Below, in pieces: positions 34,531 through 44,222 of a DNA stretch of 64,000 nt (position 1 is its first letter; each line of letters opens with the position of its first letter). Source of the stretch: an uncultured Clostridium sp. (GTDB lineage Bacteria; Bacillota; Clostridia; Clostridiales; Clostridiaceae); NCBI GenBank assembly GCA_900548455.1, contig URKQ01000003.1:62001-126000 (forward strand), written 5' to 3'. A model generated the notes under the pieces. That model worked only from the letters and a program-made list of their open reading frames with translations. It did no database searches and was not told the DNA's origin. The position numbers and the translations under genes were made by a program.

Positions 34531-35510
34531 TATTTTCCCTCCTTCAATAAAAGATATATAAAATAAATACCACCAACAAAATTTATTATTATACTAACAG
34601 TACTGTTAAAATTTAAAATTCTTTCTACTACAAATTGTCCACCTATCAGTGCAATTATACTTATCAAAATGCTACCTATAATATGATATTTGTGCTCATA
34701 TCCCTTAAAAAACTGATAACTGAGATTTACAACTAATAATCCTAAAAATGATATCTGACCAACTAATGCTGTTGAAATTGAAACTAGTATTGATACCACA
34801 ATAAGAATTTTCTTTGAAAACTTGTCGTAATCAATGCCCAAATTAATAGCTTGATCCCTTCCTAGCAGCATAATATCCAACTTTTTAAAATCATCATAAA
34901 TCATCACGATTACTATTAGAATTAATACTACTGCTAAAAAAAGTATTTCTGTATTAACATTTGAAAAACTAGCAAACATTTTACTTTGCAAAACTTCAAA
35001 TTCATTTGGATCAATTAGCACCTGCATAAAAGATGTCATGCTTTTAAATAATGTCCCAAAGATCGTTCCTACAAGTAATAAAAAAAATAAATTTCCATTG
35101 CTTTCTTTATTAAACATCATCTTATACAGTAACAATGAACCAACAAGCATAATACATACTGATAATAAAAAATTAACATTTTTATTAGTCATAAATATGC
35201 TTGTAGCACCAAATATAAAAATTGATATTGTTTGTACAAACATATATAGCGAATCTAACCCTAAAATACTTGGTGTAAGTATCTTGTTATTTGTTACAGT
35301 TTGAAAAATAAGGGATGAAAATGCTATTGAACCTCCAGTTAATGTGATAGCAATTACCTTGGGAATCCTCTTAGATAAATTAAAACTCAAGTTTTTTTCG
35401 TTTAGTCCTTGAAATACGAAAACTAAAATAAAAACAGTAGCAATTACACCTAATACATATATTTTTTTCTTATCTCTCAAAGCCTTTGAATCTAATGTCT
35501 TATTAATCAT
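34530..35510 (-). CDS. yclO: Iron-siderophore ABC permease (YclO-like, FecCD family)
   Basis: 326 residues with eight to ten membrane segments and FecCD-type features (LTGGSIAFSSLIFQTVTNNK, GQISFLGLLVVNLSYQF). It overlaps the previous permease gene by 8 bp. As second permease of the pair it forms a heterodimeric channel. The length is normal. Confidence 0.92.
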   Translation of the reverse strand: MINKTLDSKALRDKKKIYVLGVIATVFILVFVFQGLNEKNLSFNLSKRIPKVIAITLTGGSIAFSSLIFQTVTNNKILTPSILGLDSLYMFVQTISIFIFGATSIFMTNKNVNFLLSVCIMLVGSLLLYKMMFNKESNGNLFFLLLVGTIFGTLFKSMTSFMQVLIDPNEFEVLQSKMFASFSNVNTEILFLAVVLILIVIVMIYDDFKKLDIMLLGRDQAINLGIDYDKFSKKILIVVSILVSISTALVGQISFLGLLVVNLSYQFFKGYEHKYHIIGSILISIIALIGGQFVVERILNFNSTVSIIINFVGGIYFIYLLLKEGK

Positions 35511-36456
35511 AATTATTACTTCTCCTAAATATTAAATAAAGGAATATTACACTTCCTATTACACCTACCGTAAGGCTTATTGGCACTTCATATGGATAAA
35601 TTATAAGTCTACCAACAATATCACATATCAAAACAAATGTAGCTCCAAAAATAGCAGTTTCTCCTATATTTTCACTTAAATTATCACCCTTTGCTATGGA
35701 TACTATATTAGGAACTACTAACCCTATAAATGGTATATTGCCTACTGTAATTACTACTAAGGAAGAAATTATAGCTACAATAGTTATTCCAATATTACAC
35801 ACTTTGTTATAGTTAAGCCCTAAGTTATAAGACATATCTTCTCCCATGCTTATAATTGTAAATTTTTTTGCGTATAATAAAGCAACAATTAGCAGCGGAA
35901 TTATAAAATATAGCATTTCGTAATTTCCCTTTATAACCATCGAAAAATCTCCTTGCATAAATGCCCCTACACTCTGAATGAGATTACCCCTATACGCTAA
36001 AAAATCTGTTATGGCTCCTATTACATTTCCTAACATAAGTCCTACTAATGGTATAAAAACAATATTTTTTATCTTAATCTTTTTATGTATAGTCATAAAT
36101 AAATATGTTCCTAAAATTGAAAATACAAATGCTATTATCATCTTTTGTATCAATGTTGCCTTTGGCAATAACAACATTGCCACTAATACTCCTAACTTTG
36201 CAGAATCTGATGTAGCTGCTGTGGTTGGTGAAACAAATTTGTTATTACTAATTTGTTGCATTATAACTCCAGCTATGCTCATTCCTACTCCAGCCACTAT
36301 TATACTTATAAGACGTGGTAATCTTGATAACAGAATTATGTTAATTTTACTTACATCACCATAAAATATATCTATTACATTTATATTTTGAACACCTATG
36401 AATATTGAACTTATCGCTAGTACTATAAATATAGGTACTAAGTATTTCTTCTTCAT
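35503..36456 (-). CDS. yclN: Iron-siderophore ABC permease (YclN-like, FecCD family)
   Basis: 317 residues, about nine membrane segments. RLPRLISIIVAGVGMSIAG and GNIPFIGLVVPNIVS are FecCD hallmarks. It is first gene of the operon, with TTAGGAGGAAAT before ATG, and three Fur-like boxes lie in the 195-bp upstream gap. The expected role is ferric catecholate or petrobactin uptake under iron limitation. The exact siderophore cannot be read from sequence. Confidence 0.92.
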   Translation of the reverse strand: MKKKYLVPIFIVLAISSIFIGVQNINVIDIFYGDVSKINIILLSRLPRLISIIVAGVGMSIAGVIMQQISNNKFVSPTTAATSDSAKLGVLVAMLLLPKATLIQKMIIAFVFSILGTYLFMTIHKKIKIKNIVFIPLVGLMLGNVIGAITDFLAYRGNLIQSVGAFMQGDFSMVIKGNYEMLYFIIPLLIVALLYAKKFTIISMGEDMSYNLGLNYNKVCNIGITIVAIISSLVVITVGNIPFIGLVVPNIVSIAKGDNLSENIGETAIFGATFVLICDIVGRLIIYPYEVPISLTVGVIGSVIFLYLIFRRSNNYD

Positions 36457-36490
36457 ATTTCCTCCTAAGTTTAATTCTAATCATTTTAAC

Positions 36491-36564
36491 AGATAATAAT
36501 AATTACCAAGCAATAACCATTTTCATCTATATTGATATATTAACTCAATTGATAACTATTTTCA
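36491..36564. promoter_or_regulatory. Three Fur-like boxes upstream of the siderophore operon
   Basis: Near-matches to TGATAATNATTATCA occur at 36550-36564 (TGATAACTATTTTCA, 12 of 14 fixed positions), 36491-36505 (AGATAATAATAATTA, 11 of 14 when read on the minus strand) and 36511-36525 (CAATAACCATTTTCA, weaker). The array covers the promoter region of the importer, as expected for iron repression. Confidence 0.6.
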
Positions 36565-36603
36565 ACTATTTTTTCTTATTATTTAAATTATATGCATAAA
36601 AAA

Positions 36604-36631
36604 AGAGGATGTTTTATGAAAAACATCCTCT
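36604..36631. terminator. Bidirectional terminator
   Basis: AGAGGATGTTTT pairs with AAACATCCTCT, with A tracts on one side and T tracts on the other. It follows the flavoprotein gene. Confidence 0.88.
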
Positions 36632-36651
36632 TTTTTTATATTTGTTACAAT

Positions 36652-38457
36652 TTATTTAGCTTCTTTTAAAGCTTCTGTTACAGCTGATTTAATTCCTTCA
36701 CTTGTAAGTGTAGCACCTGCAACTGAATCAACTTCTGCTGATTGAGTCTTAATTATTGCATTTCCTACACCTGTTTGTGCACCTTCAAAAATTCCAGGTG
36801 TTTCTTTATGATCTTTTAATTCTACTTTAACTATGTTTCCACCTTCTACAGTAACATCAACAGTTAATTCTCCACCGTTTCCTTTTCCTTTTCCAGTGTA
36901 AACACCATCTTTATATCCACCATCAACTTCTGGCTTAACTTCAGCTTCTGCAGTTTCAAGTTTTATAGTAGGTTCTGTATGTCCACCATTTGCAGCTACA
37001 TAATCACATGCGCCTTTTCCTGCAATACGTCCAAATACAACTATATCTGTTACAGCATTTCCACCAAGTCTATTTGCTCCGTGAACACCACCAGCAACTT
37101 CACCTGCTGCATATAATCCATTAATTACAGTTCCATCTTCTTTTAATACTTGAGAAGAAGTATCTATTTTAACTCCACCCATTGTATGGTGTACTGCTGG
37201 AGCACATAAACCTGCATAATATTTTGGTGCAGTTAGTGGCTCTTCCATTGATTTTCTTCCGAATTCAGCATCAGTACCTGATGTAGCATATCCTGCATAA
37301 GTATCCATAGTTTTCTTAAGTTCTGCTGGATCTACTCCAATTTTCTCTGCTAATCCTTCAATTGTATCAGCTTCAAATATTATTCCAGCTGAAATATATT
37401 TTTCTATAGCTTTTAATCCATCTCTAACATTTTGATCAAATACTAGATAAGCTTGTTTATCTGTTTGACCTAAAATAGCTTCAGAAACAACATCACGAGT
37501 AAGTAGTTCATCAACGAATCTCTTACCTTCTTTATTTACAAGGATTGCACCATTACCACGAACAGCCTCTGTATACATTGTTTGAGATTCTGGATGTACT
37601 GTTGGATGAGTTTGGATTTGATCCATGTCAACTAACTGAACTCCTAAGTCAGTTGCCATTTTAATACCATCTCCAGTTGCTCCAGCATGGTTTGTTGTTC
37701 CAAAACCTTCTAATGCAGAATTATATCCTAACACCATATCTGTATTTGCTCCAAATCCACCTGTAGCAAGTACTACTGCTGTACAATCAATATTGAAGTC
37801 ACCTTTATCATTGCTTGCTTTTACTCCAGTAACTTTACCATCTTCAACAATGATTTGTTTTGCACTTGTCTCTAACATTACTGGAACTTTAAGTTCCTCT
37901 ATATTTTCATTAAATGTTTTAACTAACATTGGTCCAACAGCTGATCCACCTGTTGGTTTGTGTATACGCTTTACGCTTGCTCCACCAAACATACCAACTT
38001 CTGATAAATCTCCACCGATTTCGTTAACCCAATCAACACCTTCTTTAGAGTTTTCTGCTAAAACCTTAACTAACTTTTCATCATTAAGATTTTTTCCACC
38101 CTTCATTGTGTCTTCTACCATTAGTTCAACTGAATCTTCTATACCTTCTTTTGCCTGCAATTCTGTAGCTGCAGCATTCATACCTCCTGTAGTACGAATA
38201 GTGTTACCACCTGTTTGTGGCATCTTTTCTAATATTACAACATTTTTTGCTCCATTTTGCATTGCCTCTATAGCAGCTGACATACCAGCACCACCAGCGC
38301 CAATAACAACTATATCTGCTTTTAAATCTTCTTGTGCTGCTACATTATTGTTATCTTCTTTAGCTGCTCCATTATCATTTTTAGAGGTACAACCTGTAAA
38401 TACAGATAATCCCATTACAGTAGCTAAAGCCATTGTTAATAGTTTTTGTTTTTTCAT
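36652..38457 (-). CDS. Lipoprotein flavocytochrome-c-like reductase (fumarate/urocanate reductase family) with FMN-binding domain
   Basis: 601 residues from ATG 38457 (GGGGGAAGAACG before it). A lipoprotein signal ends in LSVFTGC. The FAD-binding fold (about 50-490) has VIGAGGAGMSAAIEA, GGMNAA and the C-terminal VHGANRLGGNAVTDIVVFGR. A C-terminal FMN-binding domain (about 515-601) ends with DSVAGATLTSEGIKSAV, whose Thr is the usual site for flavin attachment by ApbE. Family members reduce fumarate, urocanate, cinnamate or similar enoates as extracellular electron acceptors. No heme motif or electron-donor gene adjoins. The substrate is open. Confidence 0.9.
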   Translation of the reverse strand: MKKQKLLTMALATVMGLSVFTGCTSKNDNGAAKEDNNNVAAQEDLKADIVVIGAGGAGMSAAIEAMQNGAKNVVILEKMPQTGGNTIRTTGGMNAAATELQAKEGIEDSVELMVEDTMKGGKNLNDEKLVKVLAENSKEGVDWVNEIGGDLSEVGMFGGASVKRIHKPTGGSAVGPMLVKTFNENIEELKVPVMLETSAKQIIVEDGKVTGVKASNDKGDFNIDCTAVVLATGGFGANTDMVLGYNSALEGFGTTNHAGATGDGIKMATDLGVQLVDMDQIQTHPTVHPESQTMYTEAVRGNGAILVNKEGKRFVDELLTRDVVSEAILGQTDKQAYLVFDQNVRDGLKAIEKYISAGIIFEADTIEGLAEKIGVDPAELKKTMDTYAGYATSGTDAEFGRKSMEEPLTAPKYYAGLCAPAVHHTMGGVKIDTSSQVLKEDGTVINGLYAAGEVAGGVHGANRLGGNAVTDIVVFGRIAGKGACDYVAANGGHTEPTIKLETAEAEVKPEVDGGYKDGVYTGKGKGNGGELTVDVTVEGGNIVKVELKDHKETPGIFEGAQTGVGNAIIKTQSAEVDSVAGATLTSEGIKSAVTEALKEAK

Positions 38458-38760
38458 CGTTCTTCCCCCATCTGTTACTTTTAATTTAAAATTTAGATAA
38501 AAATTTAACAACTTCTTTCATGCTCATGATAACATATTCACAAAGTTTTGTATACAATTTTCATCAAAATAATACAAATTAATTTGCAATTCAGCTTTTT
38601 ATCCATATTGATTTTCTTATTTTTACGTTAATGTAAAATTTTAATTAAATTATAGTAATATTTACTTAAATTATATTTTTATAACACAATTTTTTCATAT
38701 AAAAAAAACAGCTATTTACAGCTGTTTTAGGCTTTCCTATACTTAAGTATAAATAATTTC
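38458..38760. other. AT-rich intergenic region
   Basis: It holds the flavoprotein leader and, at 38705-38728, the terminator of the isoprenoid-synthase-like gene (ACAGCT/AGCTGT stem with flanking A and T runs). Nothing else is supportable. Confidence 0.5.
38705..38728 (-). terminator. Terminator after isoprenoid-synthase-like gene
   Basis: AAAACAGCT/AGCTGTTTT has a 6-nt loop and is followed on the minus strand by T-rich sequence, 32 bp past the stop. Confidence 0.8.
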
Positions 38761-40038
38761 TTATTCATTTAAAAAACACTCTATTATTTCTTCTAACTTT
38801 TCTTGTGAAAATTTTTTTTGAATCTCAATTACTTTCTTTTTTATTTTTCCTTGAAACTTTCTAGCATATCTAATTGTAAATGGTAAATAAACGCTTATTT
38901 CATTTACATACTTTTTAGTAAAATATTTTTCATTAGAAACTACAGCCATAAAAATCATAAGCATGCAGTTACTTTCAATTAATTCTTTAATCTCAACAGA
39001 ATTTGTACACCTAAAACACTTATCATCTTCTAATATCTTATAAAACATGTTTATCAACTTATTTACAAGTACATCCAAATAAAACTTCCCTGCAATTTGG
39101 GACATTACTGTCATATGATTACATTGCTTATCAATATCAACATCCTGTAAATCATCGCAAAGCTGAAGAAAAAATCCATATCCATATGCAAACCTTTCCT
39201 CATCTTCAGTAAGTTTTCCGTCAATCAAATATCCATCTGATAAAACTGAAGCACCTCCTTTTTCAATAGATATTCCTAAAATATCACATTCATAAGGACA
39301 ACTTATCTTCTTTTGTTGAAAAAGGCTTTTTTCCTGACCTTCGAATATAGAAATCAATGCTTCGTAAACATTTTCATGTGCGTTTCTTGGAAAATCTAAT
39401 TCTATAAACTTAATAAGTTCAAATACTTTACTTTCTCTTTCATTCAAACCTAATATAGGTTTACCGCAAAGTCTTTCCCTAAATCTTTCATTAAACCCAA
39501 TTTTATCTTCCATACTTATATTAGGTTCATCTAAATAGTTATCTGTGTACGGATATAACATACTATATCCAAAAATTGCTGACGATAATTCCATATTTCT
39601 CCCAAAAACTTTTTGCAAAATACTAACTATCCATACATTTCTCATAGCTTGACCGATATCATCATAAGATAAATCTTTATCAAACTCTCTACATTTCTTA
39701 ATAAAGCCTTTAGTAATACTTAAAAAATTGTTTTTAAACTCTTTATCTATGGAGCCTAACTTAATCCAAGATTGAGAATCTAGAACATCGTATACTTGTT
39801 TTGTTATATTATCACGCCATATAAATTGAGCCTCTTTAGAAGTTGGAAATCGCCCCAGTTCTATCTCAATCTTATCAATTAGTTGTTCCATAGTTTCTTC
39901 ATTTTTTCTTTTATTTTTTAAGTCGATTGCCTTACTTCTTACATTTAAATCACTATTAATATTCCACCATAATTGTTGATAGAAATTTTTATTATAATTA
40001 AATTTAGATATATTGGTTGATTGAAAATTTAATAACAT
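38761..40038 (-). CDS. Orphan class I isoprenoid/terpene-synthase-like protein
   Basis: 425 residues, almost all helical. Two acidic clusters stand where class I isoprenoid enzymes bind magnesium diphosphate: YTDNYLDEPN (about 167-176) and LQLCDDLQDVDID (about 290-302). GGASVLSDGYL lies between them. This fits the trans-prenyltransferase/terpene-synthase alpha fold, though overall similarity to named enzymes is low. AAGGGAG precedes ATG. No prenyl-diphosphate synthase, cyclase partner or P450 adjoins it, and it is monocistronic. It could cyclise or condense a prenyl diphosphate; product unknown. Loss of activity cannot be ruled out, since the first motif is not a perfect DDxxD. Confidence 0.7.
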   Translation of the reverse strand: MLLNFQSTNISKFNYNKNFYQQLWWNINSDLNVRSKAIDLKNKRKNEETMEQLIDKIEIELGRFPTSKEAQFIWRDNITKQVYDVLDSQSWIKLGSIDKEFKNNFLSITKGFIKKCREFDKDLSYDDIGQAMRNVWIVSILQKVFGRNMELSSAIFGYSMLYPYTDNYLDEPNISMEDKIGFNERFRERLCGKPILGLNERESKVFELIKFIELDFPRNAHENVYEALISIFEGQEKSLFQQKKISCPYECDILGISIEKGGASVLSDGYLIDGKLTEDEERFAYGYGFFLQLCDDLQDVDIDKQCNHMTVMSQIAGKFYLDVLVNKLINMFYKILEDDKCFRCTNSVEIKELIESNCMLMIFMAVVSNEKYFTKKYVNEISVYLPFTIRYARKFQGKIKKKVIEIQKKFSQEKLEEIIECFLNE

Positions 40039-40106
40039 TTTACAAACTCCCTTATATTATATAAGTTTATACTTGCAAAATAACAGAATAAAAATAACTT
40101 ATTTAA

Positions 40107-41153
40107 CTAATCAGTAATAGTTACATTTATAACTTCCTTCAAATTAATATCATATGGTACTAATTTTTGATTATTTAAATCACTTACTATTCTAATTACA
40201 GGCTTATCAGGAAAGCCTTTATTTTGCTTAACTACATATCCTATAAATCCATTAGAAAGTGTTACTGGACATCCTAGAGGATATACTGCAAAAGTATCTC
40301 TAAATAAATTTATAACAGATGGATCGAAGCTTGAATATGTCTGTGCCAAAATAAATTCGTAAGCTTCCTTAGGTGCAAACTTTTTGCGATAACATCTATC
40401 TGAAGTTATTGCAGTGAATACATCACAAACCGATATAACTCTTCCATAAAACGGAATATCATTCCCTGAAATCCCTAAAGCATATCCTGTCCCATCAAAT
40501 TTTTCATGATGAGTAGCCACTGAGTCAATGATTGTATCACTAAACTCAGGATTTTTCCTTAAGATATCCTTACCATATATAGGATGCATTTTAACTTCCT
40601 CAAACTCCTCTAAGGTAAGTTTAGATGGTTTATTGATAATTTCAGCAGGAACTTTAGTTTTTCCTATATCATGAAATAATGCCGCAATTGATAATTCACG
40701 TAAATCTTTTCTTGATAAATTCATATTAGTTCCTAAAAATGTAGCCATTATAGCAGTATCCACAGAGTGCATATAAGTATAATCATCATACACTTTCACT
40801 TCGTATAAATTTAAATTAATATAGTTCTCTGTTTGAATGTAATCTATTAAATCATCTACTAGTCCTAATGATTTATTTAAAGCTATACCATTGAAATAAA
40901 TTATATCATTAAACATTTCTGGCAGCGATTCTAACACATTCTTTTTTAATTCTAATAGTTCCGTATCATCTACTACATCACTTAATTCATCATCTTCAAT
41001 ATATACAAAAAAAATACCTTGGCTCTCAATTCTTTTTCTTATAGTATTTGTAAGAACTATTCCTCTTTTCAACAAAGTTTTTCCATAACCTGTTATTATA
41101 TCTTTTGCTAAAATTTCATTTCCTGTTAAATCTTTTAGAAACGCTAACTTCAT
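40107..41153 (-). CDS. Cytosolic HD-GYP domain phosphodiesterase
   Basis: 348 residues from ATG 41153 (GGAGAG 8 nt before). An N-terminal ~110-residue domain (LKDLTGNEILAKDI..., similar to the DUF3391-like front of many HD-GYP proteins) is followed by HD-GYP. Motifs are HSVDTAIMAT, HDIGKTKVP, HPIYGKDIL, HHEKFDGTGY and ISVCDVFTAITSDRCYR. The GYP triplet reads GTGYA, so the Pro is missing but the metal ligands are intact. It should degrade cyclic di-GMP in the cytosol. A short C-terminal domain (about 285-348) has no known role. Confidence 0.88.
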   Translation of the reverse strand: MKLAFLKDLTGNEILAKDIITGYGKTLLKRGIVLTNTIRKRIESQGIFFVYIEDDELSDVVDDTELLELKKNVLESLPEMFNDIIYFNGIALNKSLGLVDDLIDYIQTENYINLNLYEVKVYDDYTYMHSVDTAIMATFLGTNMNLSRKDLRELSIAALFHDIGKTKVPAEIINKPSKLTLEEFEEVKMHPIYGKDILRKNPEFSDTIIDSVATHHEKFDGTGYALGISGNDIPFYGRVISVCDVFTAITSDRCYRKKFAPKEAYEFILAQTYSSFDPSVINLFRDTFAVYPLGCPVTLSNGFIGYVVKQNKGFPDKPVIRIVSDLNNQKLVPYDINLKEVINVTITD

Positions 41154-41269
41154 AATGTATTCTCTCCAATTACTTAACATTGTGTATACTTGTGACATAT
41201 TAACATATTTATATTATATCATATGAAAAAATTAGTTACACACCATTTATATTTTAATAGGGAAAATTA

Positions 41270-41309
41270 AAAGAGTGTTACTTGTTTATTATAATAAGTA
41301 ACACTCTTT
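41270..41309. terminator. Terminator after the ABC-2 exporter operon
   Basis: AAAGAGTGTTACTT/AAGTAACACTCTTT is a perfect 14-bp stem, 16 bp past the permease stop. Confidence 0.88.
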
Positions 41310-41324
41310 GCTTAATAATTTTTA

Positions 41325-42995
41325 CTAATTTTTAACATCTCTTTTGCTAAATACAACAAATGAAATTCCAATTAATATTATTGATAATACTATTAATTGT
41401 ATTGCCCCTGACGTAGCACTTAAATTCATACCTGCCTGCTTTAGTTGTTGTATCATAAAGGAACCACCATCTATATAACTTGTTAAATTTACATATGGAA
41501 TAAAGGTTTTATCTAACCATAACATTCCAAGTTGTCCTCCAACAATTGTTGCTGGCATACTTCCTAAAAATCCTACCATAGTTAATCCTACAGCTAAGGC
41601 TGTATTTTTAATAACAGTTGAAAGAGTAAACACCACTGCAATTATAAATATTAAACTTATACTTACAAATAAGAAATTCGGCATTAATGATAAAATAAAG
41701 TTTTGATGAACTATGACTCCTTCCTTAAGAGCTATAATTGGAATGCTCAAATCTTTAAAACTAAATGCTATTCCACTTGAAACTATATTTATTAAAAGTG
41801 CAACAAACATTGCTCCATATCCTACCATTAAAACTGACACTAACTTTGAAAGTAATATTTTCCATCTGGAAACTGGTCTTATCATCAATAATCTAACAGT
41901 TCCTGTAGAATACTCCGAAGATACAATTCCGCCTCCAATTATTATACATAGTATAATTGCAATATTAACATATATTATATATGTTGATTGTAGTGATTTT
42001 CTTGCATCATTACTGTATTGTACTTGAGGAATATTATTTTCAAGGCTATACCAATCTAGTTTTAAATCTGATTCAGCTTTAGCAATACGTGCATCTCTAT
42101 CTGCTTTATACTTTTCATAAGTATAGTTATTTCTATTAATTTCATAACTAAATTGCTGTTTAAATTGCTCCTCATTTAAAAGTTCTTCACTTTTTACGTT
42201 AATTGAAGCTATAACGTCTTCAATCGTATTATGTTTCCAGCTATTACTATCGAACTCAATGTTGTTATCATATCTATACTTATTTGCTGCTAAAGTTTCT
42301 TCCATTGACTTAATAGAACTACTTATCATATCTATTTGTTTTTTTAACTTTTCATCATCTTTATTCTTAGTTAATTCTTCATTCATTGCTGTTAAAGTCT
42401 TTTTATTCTCTTCTACTTCTTTTTCGGAGTTTTTAATAACCTCTGATAAATATGACATGTAGTTATTTTCTTTTACAACACTGTAAGAATCATTTGCTTT
42501 TTTTGATAAAGTCTGAATTTCTTTTTCTAACTCTTCCGTTGACATAGAGTAAAATTGTTCTAAATAAGCATGATCAAAATCATAAATTCCATTTAAAAGT
42601 TCATTAACTGGAATTCCACTTTTTATTCCATTTAGTATCTCTACAGTTTTTAAATCTAAGACAGCCTCACTTAAAACCTGATCTCTCCAATCATTCCATG
42701 ATATTTTTTCATCAATCTTTAAATTGTACATATCTATATCTAATTGAATTATTTTTTTACTAATTTCATAATTTTTGGCTTCTGTAGCTAGCCCATCCTT
42801 CTCCATTTGTTTCCATTCAATATTGTGCTTATAATTATCCACTGTCCATTTCATATCATTAGAATTATTAAAATATTTTAGTACAAAAGGAGCTGCAAAG
42901 CTTGCTATAATTATTAAAATCAGTATTACCTTGATACTTACTTTTTTATATTGCTTAATCCATTCATTTTTTATTAACGCAAAAATTTTACCCAT
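41325..42995 (-). CDS. ABC-2 exporter permease with large extracellular coiled-coil region
   Basis: 556 residues. The first membrane segment (about 20-42) is followed by ~290 residues rich in Lys, Glu, Asn and Leu with heptad character (TMNEELTKNKDDEKLKKQI region), predicted extracellular. Five or six C-terminal membrane segments follow. Permeases of this shape pair with BcrA-type ATPases in bacteriocin or peptide-antibiotic export and resistance. The partner ATPase ends 12 bp upstream. The substrate is unknown. The start has GGAGGAAAGTGTA before ATG. Confidence 0.88.
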   Translation of the reverse strand: MGKIFALIKNEWIKQYKKVSIKVILILIIIASFAAPFVLKYFNNSNDMKWTVDNYKHNIEWKQMEKDGLATEAKNYEISKKIIQLDIDMYNLKIDEKISWNDWRDQVLSEAVLDLKTVEILNGIKSGIPVNELLNGIYDFDHAYLEQFYSMSTEELEKEIQTLSKKANDSYSVVKENNYMSYLSEVIKNSEKEVEENKKTLTAMNEELTKNKDDEKLKKQIDMISSSIKSMEETLAANKYRYDNNIEFDSNSWKHNTIEDVIASINVKSEELLNEEQFKQQFSYEINRNNYTYEKYKADRDARIAKAESDLKLDWYSLENNIPQVQYSNDARKSLQSTYIIYVNIAIILCIIIGGGIVSSEYSTGTVRLLMIRPVSRWKILLSKLVSVLMVGYGAMFVALLINIVSSGIAFSFKDLSIPIIALKEGVIVHQNFILSLMPNFLFVSISLIFIIAVVFTLSTVIKNTALAVGLTMVGFLGSMPATIVGGQLGMLWLDKTFIPYVNLTSYIDGGSFMIQQLKQAGMNLSATSGAIQLIVLSIILIGISFVVFSKRDVKN

Positions 42996-43007
42996 TACAC
43001 TTTCCTC

Positions 43008-43931
43008 CTACCTTATTTGACCCTTGGAGCCGTTAGTAATCTTCATAAATTCATCCTCAAGGGTATTTGATATTGGAGTAATTGTATAAACTAAAACTCC
43101 TGAAGTAACTAATACCTTATTTATTGATGCTATTTCTTTTTTAGTAGCAGAAATCCTGATAACATTAGTATTTTCATCTCTACTTATTTCTTTATTAATA
43201 GATTTAATTGCAGACTCTATATCATCAACTTCAATTTCATAATTTGAAATTTCTTGATTTTCATTATGTTTTATATCTTCTAAGGATTTAATATCTATTA
43301 TCTTTCCATTGTCTATAATTCCAAATCTATCACACATAAGCTCCATTTCACTTAGTAGATGACTTGAAACTAAAACTGCAAGCCCCTCAGTAGCTGCTAA
43401 ATTTCTTAATGTATCACGTAATTCCTTAATTCCAACTGGATCAAGACCATTTGTTGGCTCATCCAAAATTAGTAACTTGGGTTTATGTAGTAGCGCTTGC
43501 GCAAGTCCAAGTCTTTGTCTCATTCCTAGAGAATACTTCTTAACTTTATCATCTATTCTATTTTCTAACTTAACAAGAGAAATTGTCTCTTCTAACCTTT
43601 CCTTAGAAACTTGTCCATGCATTCTTCCATACAACTCTAAGTTTTCTCTTCCTGTAAGGTATCCATACATTTCTGGATTTTCTATTATACCCCCTACTTT
43701 TGAAAGGGCTTCTTCAAAATTCTTTTTAACATTCTTACCATTTATAAAGATGTCACCTTCATCAATCTTTAAAAGACCTGTTATCATCTTAATAGTCGTT
43801 GTTTTTCCCGCTCCATTGGGACCTAGAAAACCAAATATTTCTCCTTCATTTATATGAAAGCTTATATTATCAACTATTTTTTTATTCCCCATTATCTTGC
43901 TAACATTATTTAGCTCTAATACTTTAGTCAC
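43008..43931 (-). CDS. ABC transporter ATPase (BcrA-like)
   Basis: 307 residues. Walker A GPNGAGKTT, signature YSLGMRQRLGLAQ, Walker B LLILDEPTNGLDP and the switch His in SSHLL. The C-terminal ~80 residues match the extension of bacitracin-type exporters. It is first of two genes with the permease downstream. No two-component system adjoins, unlike many BceAB-type loci. Confidence 0.92.
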   Translation of the reverse strand: MTKVLELNNVSKIMGNKKIVDNISFHINEGEIFGFLGPNGAGKTTTIKMITGLLKIDEGDIFINGKNVKKNFEEALSKVGGIIENPEMYGYLTGRENLELYGRMHGQVSKERLEETISLVKLENRIDDKVKKYSLGMRQRLGLAQALLHKPKLLILDEPTNGLDPVGIKELRDTLRNLAATEGLAVLVSSHLLSEMELMCDRFGIIDNGKIIDIKSLEDIKHNENQEISNYEIEVDDIESAIKSINKEISRDENTNVIRISATKKEIASINKVLVTSGVLVYTITPISNTLEDEFMKITNGSKGQIR

Positions 43932-44222
43932 CTTATCACCTCATTCATTTTATAACCATATCATATCCATTTTTAATGTAATTGAAAATAACTTCTATAC
44001 ATTTGTAAGAAATCTGTAAGATTTATATGAATATACGTTATTTTCGTAATAATATTTTAATAATTGTTATTTACAAATTATTTATAAATACGTTCCACAA
44101 TGTTATTTGAATCAAAAATTATATTGTACTATAATAGTGTAAATACAAGACTTATAAATGCAAGACAAGTATTTGACTATGTAAAATTTATTTTTAAAAT
44201 TTAATATAATTGAGGTGTTTTC
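43932..44222. other. Divergent promoter region
   Basis: This 290-bp AT-rich gap lies between the ABC ATPase (minus) and zinc-ribbon gene (plus). No dyad, repeat or RNA motif stands out. Confidence 0.4.

Noticed and set aside
37793..38500. 235-codon plus-strand frame opposite the flavoprotein gene
   Set aside because: It is antisense to a well-supported coding region, has no ribosome site and shows composition expected from a codon shadow.
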